From Neoaquamicrobium microcysteis (GTDB taxonomy: Bacteria > Pseudomonadota > Alphaproteobacteria > Rhizobiales > Rhizobiaceae), in NCBI RefSeq assembly GCF_008180155.1, contig NZ_VSZS01000068.1, positions 496,001 to 560,000 of the forward strand: DNA of 64,000 bases. The letters are read 5' to 3'. The stretch's first letter is position 1. The number at the start of each line of letters is the position of its first letter. The notes under the pieces were generated by a model. The model searched no databases, had not been told where the DNA came from, and saw nothing but the letters and a program-made list of their open reading frames with translations. Both the position numbers and the translations under genes were made by a program. This document shows positions 53,671 to 60,523 of this stretch, one piece after another.

Positions 53671-54846
53671 ATGAAAACACAGGCTTTTGCTCCCTTCGCG
53701 TTCAATACGACCCCGTCGGTGGTCTTCGAGCCGGGCGCGACCAAGCGTCTCGGCACGATTGCGGGGAAAAGGCTCGGCGCGAACGTGCTGTTCGTGACCG
53801 ATCCGGGGCTTCGAAGGCTGGGCCTATGCGACCGGGCGCTTGCGTCGCTGGAGGCGTCCGGCATCATCGCCACAGTGTTCGACGAGGTGGAGGCGGACCC
53901 TTCCCGCTCGACGCTGATGAAGGCGGTGGAAGCCGGCCGCGCAGCAAGTGTGACAGGCGTGATCGGCTTCGGCGGCGGCTCGTCGCTCGACGTGGGCAAG
54001 CTTGCGGCGCTGCTCATCGGGTCGGGCGAGGATCTGGACGAAGCGTGGGGCGTGGCGCAGGCCAAGGGGCCGCGTCTGCCGCTGGTTCTGGTACCCACCA
54101 CGGCCGGCACGGGCTCAGAGGTGACGCCAGTCTCCATCATCACCGTGGGCGAGGAAGAAAAGCGCGGCGTGTCGAGCCCGGTGATCCTGCCCGATCTGGC
54201 GGTGCTGGATGCGGAACTCACGCTCGGCCTGCCGCCCTCCATCACGGCAGCAACCGGCATCGACGCGATGGTGCACGCGATCGAGGCATACGCATCGAAG
54301 AATGCAAACAACAATCCGCTGTCGAGGATGCTGGCAAGACAGGCGCTGCAACTGCTGGGCGCCAACATTGAGACGGCCGTATCGGACGGGCGGAACATGG
54401 AAGCGCGCGGCGCGATGCTGCTTGGCTCTATGCTGGCGGGACAGGCCTTCGCCAATTCGCCGGTGGCGGCCGTTCATGCGCTTGCCTATCCCATCGGTGG
54501 CACGTTTCACATCCCGCATGGCCTTTCCAATGCGCTGGTGCTGCCGCATGTGCTGCGCTTCAACGCGCCCGACGCAGCACACCTCTATGCCGAGATCGCC
54601 GCCGACGCCTTCCCGCATCTGGAGCGGGAAGAGAGCGTGCAGGGGCGCTGTGCGGCGTTCATCGAGGAAATGGCGGCCCTGTCCGCGCGCGTCGGCCTGC
54701 AACCGCGCCTGCGCGATGTCGGCATCGGCGAGGACGCGCTGGCCAAGATGGCGACCGATGCGATGAAGCAGCAGCGCCTGCTGGTCAACAACCCGCGCGA
54801 GGTGGGCGAGGCCGATGCGCTCGCGATCTACAGGGCCGCATGGTGA
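53671..54846 (+). CDS. iron-containing alcohol dehydrogenase
   Basis: NAD(P)-dependent oxidoreductase of the group III, metal-dependent alcohol dehydrogenases; 391 residues. It has GGGSSLDVGKLAA (cofactor site), VPTTAGTGSEVT, and the metal ligands in GIDAMVHAIEAYAS and AVHALAYPIGGTFHIPHG. Substrate is unknown. ATG 53671 (MKTQAFAPFAF) has no clear Shine-Dalgarno. The thioesterase gene overlaps its stop (54840-54846). Confidence 0.88.
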   Translation: MKTQAFAPFAFNTTPSVVFEPGATKRLGTIAGKRLGANVLFVTDPGLRRLGLCDRALASLEASGIIATVFDEVEADPSRSTLMKAVEAGRAASVTGVIGFGGGSSLDVGKLAALLIGSGEDLDEAWGVAQAKGPRLPLVLVPTTAGTGSEVTPVSIITVGEEEKRGVSSPVILPDLAVLDAELTLGLPPSITAATGIDAMVHAIEAYASKNANNNPLSRMLARQALQLLGANIETAVSDGRNMEARGAMLLGSMLAGQAFANSPVAAVHALAYPIGGTFHIPHGLSNALVLPHVLRFNAPDAAHLYAEIAADAFPHLEREESVQGRCAAFIEEMAALSARVGLQPRLRDVGIGEDALAKMATDAMKQQRLLVNNPREVGEADALAIYRAAW

Positions 54847-55280
54847 ACGACCGCGCAACCCCATCGGCCCGCGAGGGCTATCGCGCGTTCCGCACCATCG
54901 CGACGCGTTGGATGGACAACGACGCCTACGGCCACATGAACAACGTGGTCCATTACTCGCTGTTCGACACCGCAGTGAACGGTTGGCTGATCGAGCAGGG
55001 CGTGCTCGACATCCATCGGGGCGACCAGATCGGCCTTGTGGTCGAGACCGGTTGCCGCTACTTCGCGGAGATGGCGTTTCCAGACGTCGTAACCGCCGGC
55101 ATTCGCGTCGCCAGGCTGGGTACGTCCTCGGTGCGCTACGAGGTCGGGCTGTTTCGCAATGACGAGAAAACCGCGGCAGCCGAAGGCTTCTTCATCCATG
55201 TCTATGTAGACAGCGAAACCAGAAAGCCGAAGCCGCTGGGCGCAAAGCTGCGCAGCGCATTGGAAGGCATCGCCGCATGA
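54840..55280 (+). CDS. hot-dog fold acyl-CoA thioesterase (4HBT type)
   Basis: A 146-residue thioesterase of the 4-hydroxybenzoyl-CoA group. The catalytic motif WMDNDAYGHMNNVVHYSLFD carries the conserved aspartate and helix, followed by VVETGCRYFAEM. The substrate is unknown. It overlaps the alcohol dehydrogenase gene by 7 bases and the slyX gene by 4, so the three are translationally coupled. Confidence 0.88.
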   Translation: MVNDRATPSAREGYRAFRTIATRWMDNDAYGHMNNVVHYSLFDTAVNGWLIEQGVLDIHRGDQIGLVVETGCRYFAEMAFPDVVTAGIRVARLGTSSVRYEVGLFRNDEKTAAAEGFFIHVYVDSETRKPKPLGAKLRSALEGIAA

Positions 55281-55483
55281 GTGACGACGCACGCATCGTG
55301 CAACTGGAGATGCTTGCTGCCGAGCAGGAAAAGACCATTGCCGAGCTGTCCGAGCAGATCGCCGAGCAATGGAAGACCATGGAAAGAATGCAGCGCAAGC
55401 TCGATGCACTGACAACGCGGTTTCTGGCGCTGGAGGAGCAGTCGGCGCCCGACGTGCCGGTAACGAAACCGCCGCACTGGTAA
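55277..55483 (+). CDS. slyX: SlyX-like coiled-coil protein
   Basis: A 68-residue coiled-coil protein (VQLEMLAAEQEKTIAELS and beyond) ending in the family signature KPPHW. SlyX was found next to slyD in E. coli but its function is unknown. It overlaps the thioesterase gene by 4 bases. Confidence 0.82.
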   Translation: MSDDARIVQLEMLAAEQEKTIAELSEQIAEQWKTMERMQRKLDALTTRFLALEEQSAPDVPVTKPPHW

Positions 55484-55506
55484 CGTGGCGCAGGGGAGTG
55501 GAAGCG

Positions 55507-56268
55507 ATGAGCTTCAAGGATCGCATGGCGCGCGCGGAAGACTACGTCTTCGGACTGATGGACGAGCACGAGCGCGCACGCGCCGAGCGCGACATGGAGG
55601 TGGATGCCGAGTTTCGCGACTGCGTGATGGTGCTTGGCGAAAGGCTGCGCAAGCTGCACCGCGCCAAGGGGCCGATGCCCATGTCCGACGACACGTGGGA
55701 CGAGATCACGGCGCGCATCTCCGACATGCCCCAGATGGGCCGAAAGGAGGTCGCGGCACGCATGGCCGCGATGGGCGTGCCTTCGCCCGACGACGACCGG
55801 AAGGGCCTGTTGCGCATCAAGCGGCCGGGCGCGCACCAGTTTGCCGGATGGCGGGGAACCGTGGTGGCAGGTGCGCTGGTTGCGGCCATGGTCGTCGGCT
55901 ATCTCGCCGGGCAGGCTTCCGCACCGGCACCGCAACCCGTAGCCGTCACGCTGCTGCAGGACGAGAACGGCGCGCGCAGCGCGATGCTAGAAACCTACGG
56001 CAACTACTCGCTGCGCTTCCTGCCGCTGAGCGCACTGGACGTTCCCGCCGGCAAGGTGCTGCAACTGTGGACATGGCGCAACGGCGCGCCGGCCCCGCTG
56101 GGCACATTCGACGGATCGAGCGAAATCACCTTTCAGGGGCCCGAGCTTCCGGCCGCCGTGGCTGGTCAGGTGTACGAAATCACGCTGGAATATGCGCCGG
56201 GATCAACGACCGGGCAGCCCGCCGGCGTCACGCTGCTGAGCGGCGAGGCGATCACCCCGCCGCGCTGA
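55507..56268 (+). CDS. membrane anti-sigma factor, RskA-like
   Basis: A 253-residue protein with a cytoplasmic N-terminal segment (about 1-118), one membrane helix (about 120-140, VVAGALVAAMVVGYLAG) and a periplasmic RskA-type domain with LPLSALDVPAGKVLQLWTW. Such proteins sequester an ECF sigma factor and release it on signal-dependent proteolysis. No sigma-factor gene is adjacent, which is unusual. ATG 55507 has GGGGAGTGGAAG upstream. It overlaps the convergent MFS gene by 17 bases. Confidence 0.72.
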   Translation: MSFKDRMARAEDYVFGLMDEHERARAERDMEVDAEFRDCVMVLGERLRKLHRAKGPMPMSDDTWDEITARISDMPQMGRKEVAARMAAMGVPSPDDDRKGLLRIKRPGAHQFAGWRGTVVAGALVAAMVVGYLAGQASAPAPQPVAVTLLQDENGARSAMLETYGNYSLRFLPLSALDVPAGKVLQLWTWRNGAPAPLGTFDGSSEITFQGPELPAAVAGQVYEITLEYAPGSTTGQPAGVTLLSGEAITPPR

Positions 56269-57445
56269 GGGTGCGGCGTCCCGCAATCGGCAGCATGCAG
56301 GCCAGGCCGACCAGCGCGGTAGCCGCCAGGAACCAGCCGAAACCCGCCCAGCCGAAGCTCTCGGCAACGGCGGCGGCAAGTGGCGGGCCGAAAACCGTGC
56401 CGATGCCGCCTGCCTGAGCGACAAGGCCGAACGCGACCGACACCGAGCCGCCGCGCGGGGTCAGAAAGGGGATCGCGGCAAACTGCGCCGAGGCCACCAG
56501 CGCGCCCGAGATGGCGAGCAGCAGCGCGCTGAGGGTCGCCAGAAGCGGACTTGCCAGCGTGAAAGCCGGCACCGCCGTCAGCGCGCTGATCGCAAAACCG
56601 AAGATCGCAAGCCGAGCCATCTGCGCCGGCCCCTTGCCGCGCACCAGCACACTCGCCGCCACGTTGCCGAGCGGTACCGACAGCGCCACCGCGCCCGCCG
56701 AAACAAGGTAGTGCGCGCCCTCGCCCGCCACGAAGGACGGCAGGAAGGTGAACATGGATACCGACAGGACGACGAAGGCGCCAAACGAGACCGCCAGCAG
56801 CACCACCTCACGCGACAGCGTCTGCCTGATGCCGCCGGCGGCACCGGCCGAAACGTTGAGGTCGAAGCCGCGCAGCAGGATGAGAGCGGCCGTCGCGAAG
56901 ACGGCGAACACCAGCACGATGGTCAGAAGGAAGCCCGGAGGCGTCGCTGCGGGCAGCATCGAGGCGGCGAGAAAATCGGACGTGGCGAAGCCGAGCGGCA
57001 CGAAGCCGGACCAGATCGCCAGAACCGGGCCTTTCCAGTTGACGGGCGAGATCGCGTTGAGTGCTGCCGGGAGCCCGACGCACAGCGCCAGATAGCCAAT
57101 GGCCTCGACCAGCCGGGCGGCGAAGATGGCAGCCGGCGACGCGGAAGCCGACAGCGCAATGCCACCGATGGCGAGCGCCACGGCGCCGATCTGGATAGAG
57201 CGCGCAAGGCCCAGCCTATCGATCGCCCAGCCGGCCGGAAGTGCGGCGACCGCAATGAAGATACCGAGGATCGCGGCCAGCCAGCCGGATGCCACCAGCG
57301 AAAGGCCCAGCTCGGCCTGATACCACGGTATCAGCGGCGCGATCTTGCCGAGTTGCGCGCCGGTGAGCACACCGGCGAGCAGGATCAGGACGATCGCGGC
57401 GAGGCGCGCGGAGCGGTCGGGTATGGCGGCAGAATCAGCGGTCAT
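56252..57445 (-). CDS. MFS transporter
   Basis: A 397-residue membrane protein with twelve hydrophobic segments. Loop 2-3 has the MFS pattern ALPAGWAIDRLGLARSI, in the place of the GxxxDRxGRR motif. Substrate is unknown. ATG 57445 is taken; an ATG at 57457 would add four residues and neither has a Shine-Dalgarno. A strong terminator separates it from the BMP gene upstream. Confidence 0.85.
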   Translation of the reverse strand: MTADSAAIPDRSARLAAIVLILLAGVLTGAQLGKIAPLIPWYQAELGLSLVASGWLAAILGIFIAVAALPAGWAIDRLGLARSIQIGAVALAIGGIALSASASPAAIFAARLVEAIGYLALCVGLPAALNAISPVNWKGPVLAIWSGFVPLGFATSDFLAASMLPAATPPGFLLTIVLVFAVFATAALILLRGFDLNVSAGAAGGIRQTLSREVVLLAVSFGAFVVLSVSMFTFLPSFVAGEGAHYLVSAGAVALSVPLGNVAASVLVRGKGPAQMARLAIFGFAISALTAVPAFTLASPLLATLSALLLAISGALVASAQFAAIPFLTPRGGSVSVAFGLVAQAGGIGTVFGPPLAAAVAESFGWAGFGWFLAATALVGLACMLPIAGRRTLSAAG

Positions 57446-57507
57446 GGCGCGGACCATAAATCAACTTGCGTGGCAGCACAGCCGGTCGACCCGAACGCCA
57501 TGCGCCA

Positions 57508-57538
57508 AAGAAAAACCGCCGGGCAATGCCCGGCGGTT
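57508..57538 (-). terminator. terminator of the BMP binding-protein gene
   Basis: On the minus strand AACCGCCGGGCA and TGCCCGGCGGTT form a 12-bp arm dyad with a one-base centre, followed by TTTTTC. It lies about 20 bases after the stop and isolates the BMP gene from the MFS gene. Confidence 0.88.
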
Positions 57539-57558
57539 CGATCCAATGTCGCTGCCTA

Positions 57559-58554
57559 TCAGTAGGGGCAGGAATTGTCGCTCATGAAGTCGTGGACCTC
57601 GATCTCACCCGCGATGATCTTCGCCTTGGCCTCTTCGACCGCAGCCTTCATCTCTTCGGTGATGAGCGATTCATTGTTTTCGTCCACCGCGTAGCCCACG
57701 CCGTCCTCGGCCAGGCCGAGTACGTTGAAGCCGGGCGTGAACTCGCCATTCTTCGCGTCGGTGAAGGCGTTGTAGACGGCGACGTCCACGCGCTTGAGCA
57801 TCGAGGTCAGAACGGAGCCGGGGTGCAGGCCGTTCTGGTTGGAATCGACGCCGATGCCGAGCTTGCCTGCGTCGGCAGCAGCCTGAAGGACACCAACGCC
57901 CGTGCCGCCGGCTGCGTGATAGACGACGTCTGCACCCTGGTCGATCTGCGAGCGTGTGATTTCGCCACCGCGTGTCGGATCGTTCCATGCAGCCGGCGTA
58001 TCGCCGGTGTAGTTGCGGATGACGGTCGCCTCGGGGTTGGTTTCCATCACGCCCGATGCGTAGCCGCACTCGAACTTGCCGATCAGCGGGATCTGCATGC
58101 CGCCGACGAAGCCGACGGTGCCGGTTTCGGACGCCATCGCGGCCAGCACGCCCACGAGGTAGGAGCCTTCCTGCTCCTTGTAGACGACCGAGCGAACGTT
58201 CGGCTTGTCGACGACCATGTCGATGATGGCGAAGTTGGTCTCCGGGAACTCCTCGGCCACGACCTCGAGGGCGGACGCCCAGGAGAAGCCGGCCATGACG
58301 ATCGGGTTGCGGCCATCCTCTGCAAAGCGGCGCAGCGCCTGCTCACGCTGGGCGTCGTTGGAAATCTCGAACTCGACATATTCGATGCCGGTTTCGTTCT
58401 TGAACTGCTCGGCGCCGTTGAAGGAGGCCTCGTTGAACGACTTGTCGAACTTGCCGCCGAGGTCGAAAAGGAGACCCGGCTTGATATCTTCCTGCGCGAA
58501 GGCCGTAGCGGTCATCGCGGTGGCGGCCAGAAGGCCGAGAACAAAACGCTTCAT
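57559..58554 (-). CDS. BMP-family nucleoside-binding protein of an ABC transporter
   Basis: A 331-residue periplasmic binding protein. The N-terminal MKRFVLGLLAATAMTATAFAQ is a signal peptide, without a lipobox cysteine. The family run is LLFDLGGKFDKSFNEASFNG, with SWASALEVVAEEFP and DGVGYAVDENNES later. It most likely supplies nucleosides to the ATPase/permease pair encoded at 49.9-53.5 kb, from which it is separated by about 4 kb of other genes. An open extension to 58719 is not conserved. Confidence 0.92.
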   Translation of the reverse strand: MKRFVLGLLAATAMTATAFAQEDIKPGLLFDLGGKFDKSFNEASFNGAEQFKNETGIEYVEFEISNDAQREQALRRFAEDGRNPIVMAGFSWASALEVVAEEFPETNFAIIDMVVDKPNVRSVVYKEQEGSYLVGVLAAMASETGTVGFVGGMQIPLIGKFECGYASGVMETNPEATVIRNYTGDTPAAWNDPTRGGEITRSQIDQGADVVYHAAGGTGVGVLQAAADAGKLGIGVDSNQNGLHPGSVLTSMLKRVDVAVYNAFTDAKNGEFTPGFNVLGLAEDGVGYAVDENNESLITEEMKAAVEEAKAKIIAGEIEVHDFMSDNSCPY

Positions 58555-58764
58555 GTGATCCACACCCTGTCGGTTGCTTTTTGGTTTGGCAACGAAGGTC
58601 TGCAGCCGCCGTGGAAGCCGCCGAGCCCCGTCCGGCAGGGGTTTGAGCCCCCGCTCAGATTTCACTGTTGCACGGGCGAAGGGAAAATTCACGCGGAATT
58701 TTGACCCTTTGGAAAACATGGACAGCCCGGCGCCGGACGGGGCGAACAGCTCCGCCGGTCAGGC

Positions 58765-59430
58765 CTATGCCGATGCGGATGCCGGCACTGCACATGCGAC
58801 GCCGGTTCCCTTCAGCCCGCAATAGCCGAACGGGTTCTTGGCGAGATATTGCTGGTGCTCGGCCTCGGCGAAGTAGAACTGGGCCGCCGGCGCGATCTCG
58901 GTGGTGATGCGCGAGCGGCCAGCCGCACCCAGCGCCGCCTCGTAGGCTTCCTTCGAGGCCAGCGCCTCGGCAAGCTGCGCATCGGAGGTGGTGTAAATCG
59001 CGGAGCGGTAGGTCGTGCCGACATCGTTGCCCTGCCGCATGCCCTGCGTAGGATCGTGGCTTTCCCAGAAAATGCGCAGCAACTCGCCGTAGGACACTTC
59101 CCGTGGATCGTAGACGACGAGCACCATCTCGGCATGGCCGGTCAGGCCGGTGCAGGTTTCCTGATAGGTCGGGTTGGGCGTGACCCCGCCCTGATAGCCG
59201 ACGGCCGTTACCCACACGCCCGGCGTCTCCCAGAAAAGTCTTTCCGCCCCCCAGAAGCAGCCCATGCCGAAATAAGCCGCCTCCAGCCCGTCCGGGTAGG
59301 GGCCGAGCAGCGGGCGCTTCGATACGTGGTGCTTCGTGGCAGTCGGTATCGGCCGGTCGCGTCCGGGCAGCGCCTCCTGCGGCGTGGGCAGTTTCAGCTT
59401 CTTGTTCAGCATGTCGCTCAGAAAGAACAT
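58765..59430 (-). CDS. msrA: peptide-methionine (S)-S-oxide reductase
   Basis: Repairs oxidised methionine with thioredoxin. The 221-residue protein has the nucleophilic cysteine in [19 protein letters not shown] and the usual YSGRITTEI- and [17 protein letters not shown] segments ([11 protein letters not shown] here). The C-terminal cysteines (YCGLKG, VACAV) may resolve the disulfide. It lies 31 bp downstream of a small membrane-protein gene on the same strand. Confidence 0.95.
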   Translation of the reverse strand: MFFLSDMLNKKLKLPTPQEALPGRDRPIPTATKHHVSKRPLLGPYPDGLEAAYFGMGCFWGAERLFWETPGVWVTAVGYQGGVTPNPTYQETCTGLTGHAEMVLVVYDPREVSYGELLRIFWESHDPTQGMRQGNDVGTTYRSAIYTTSDAQLAEALASKEAYEAALGAAGRSRITTEIAPAAQFYFAEAEHQQYLAKNPFGYCGLKGTGVACAVPASASA

Positions 59431-59461
59431 GTCGTCTCTCCTTCCGCCCTTCCGGGCCGTT

Positions 59462-59788
59462 TCAGCGCTGCACGGCGAACCGGTTTTCCCGGCGCGAGGG
59501 CCTGCGCCCTGCGAGGTAAAACAGCAGGGCCAGCGCGCCGAACACCGCGAAGCCGGGCAGCGTCAGTATCCCGTCGATTACCGTGTCCTGTACGAAAGCG
59601 GGCAGACGCTCGCTCACCGACTGCTCGAAACTCTGAAGCGTCGTCGGCGACGTCGTCGCCCAGGACGCCCACAGAGGCGTCGCCACGATCGAATTGGCCG
59701 CGATGGACCGCGTCGCGTCCAGCACCGCCATGATGACGGCAACCGCTAGCAGGACCATGGAAAGCAGGCGCAGCAGGGCTCTGAACAT
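59462..59788 (-). CDS. small membrane protein of unknown function
   Basis: A 108-residue protein with a first hydrophobic helix (about 4-27, [18 protein letters not shown]), a loop of about 45 residues and a second helix (about 74-92, [18 protein letters not shown]), ending in a basic tail [10 protein letters not shown] do not recognise a family. ATG 59788 is taken; ATG 59803 would add five residues. It precedes msrA and may be co-transcribed with it. Confidence 0.6.
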   Translation of the reverse strand: MFRALLRLLSMVLLAVAVIMAVLDATRSIAANSIVATPLWASWATTSPTTLQSFEQSVSERLPAFVQDTVIDGILTLPGFAVFGALALLFYLAGRRPSRRENRFAVQR

Positions 59789-60013
59789 GCAAGGCTCGAC
59801 CATTGGCCCGATCCGGCACGGCAGCGGGCTTCTTGTCCCATCAGATAGGCATCCCGGGGCCGCTTGGCAATCACCCGGTGGGCCCATGACGCGTCCGCTG
59901 CGGACAACCCCGTGTGATGAAGCAACGAAAGAGTGCTTTGACGGCTTGGCATTCCGCCGAGGATCGACTAGATGAGCGCCATCGACCGCCCCGCACCTGC
60001 GGGGACGTGCTGC

Positions 60014-60103
60014 GGAGAGGTGGCCGAGTGGTTGAAGGCGCACGCCTGGAACGCGTGTATACGGGAAACCGTATCGAGGGTTCGAATCCCTCTCTCTCCG
60101 CCA
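60014..60103 (+). tRNA. tRNA-Ser(GGA)
   Basis: A 90-base type II tRNA. The acceptor GGAGAGG pairs with TCTCTCC before the discriminator G and an encoded CCA. The anticodon loop CTGGAAC gives anticodon GGA (reads UCC/UCU). The long variable arm TACGGGAAACCGTA and T-loop TTCGAAT are all present. Confidence 0.95.
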
Positions 60104-60143
60104 TTTGATTGCTGCCCAGCCGTCCTTCGCGCGTCCCGAAAAA

Positions 60144-60180
60144 TCCCACCCAATTTCTTGGGCTGTGGGAGAGCGCTTTT
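60144..60180 (+). terminator. possible tRNA-Ser terminator
   Basis: TCCCACCCAA, TTTC, TTGGG, three-base bulge, TGGGA, followed by GAGCGCTTTT, 41 bases after the tRNA. Two stacked 5-bp stems with a bulge and a short U-run make a weak terminator. Confidence 0.35.
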
Positions 60181-60195
60181 CCCAACCACATCCAT

Positions 60196-60223
60196 TTGAC
60201 ATTCAGATCGATCGGCATACTAG
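60196..60223 (+). promoter_or_regulatory. nrdA promoter
   Basis: TTGACA (60196-60201), 16 bases, TACTAG (60218-60223). The perfect -35 and its place just before the riboswitch support it. Transcription would start near 60230. Confidence 0.55.
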
Positions 60224-60242
60224 ATGTAGTCGTCATGGTCTT

Positions 60243-60408
60243 CCGAGTCGGGTTCGGCGAGGAGGCTAAGAGGGAAGCCGGTGCGACACCGGCGCTGCCC
60301 CCGCAACTGTAAGCAGTGAGCTTGAGTCGAGTGACGCCACTGATGCTTCAGCATCGGGAAGGCCGACGAAAGCGGCGACCTGCGAGCCAGGAGACCTGCC
60401 GTGACGCG
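60243..60408 (+). ncRNA. cobalamin (adenosylcobalamin) riboswitch
   Basis: The core has the conserved landmarks in order: GGGAAGCCGGTG with CACCGGCGCTGCC following (60272 onward), CCCCGCAACTGTAA (ending 60312), GCCACTG (60336-60342), GGGAAGGC (60356-60363) and the B12 box GAGCCAGGAGACCTGCC (60384-60400). It stands about 115 bp before nrdA on the same strand. Binding of B12 would normally switch off expression of the gene behind it. Confidence 0.92.
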
Positions 60409-60418
60409 ACATGAACGA

Positions 60419-60443
60419 ACCTCGGGCGGGGTGTCCCGAAGGT
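60419..60443 (+). promoter_or_regulatory. hairpin between the riboswitch and nrdA
   Basis: ACCTCGGG, 8-base loop, CCCGA(A)GGT with a bulged A. It is flanked by CGTGACG (60400-60406) and CGTCACG (60470-60476), which are complementary and could pair across it. No U-run follows, so control of translation or of Rho is more likely than intrinsic termination. Confidence 0.4.
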
Positions 60444-60523
60444 GCGCTTGACTGGCGTGGCGGCCCTGCCGTCACGCGTCGGCATGCGTCCCTCGCAATC
60501 CCCGTCCACAACGCCACGGGGAC

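Larger units (their letters stand above)
60104..60523. other. intergenic region between tRNA-Ser and nrdA
   Basis: No protein gene is seen. These 420 bases are accounted for by a possible tRNA terminator, the nrdA promoter, the cobalamin riboswitch and its downstream hairpin. Confidence 0.75.

Noticed and set aside
60104..60195. An integrated element next to tRNA-Ser
   Set aside because: No integrase follows and the sequence after the tRNA leads directly into the nrdA promoter and riboswitch.
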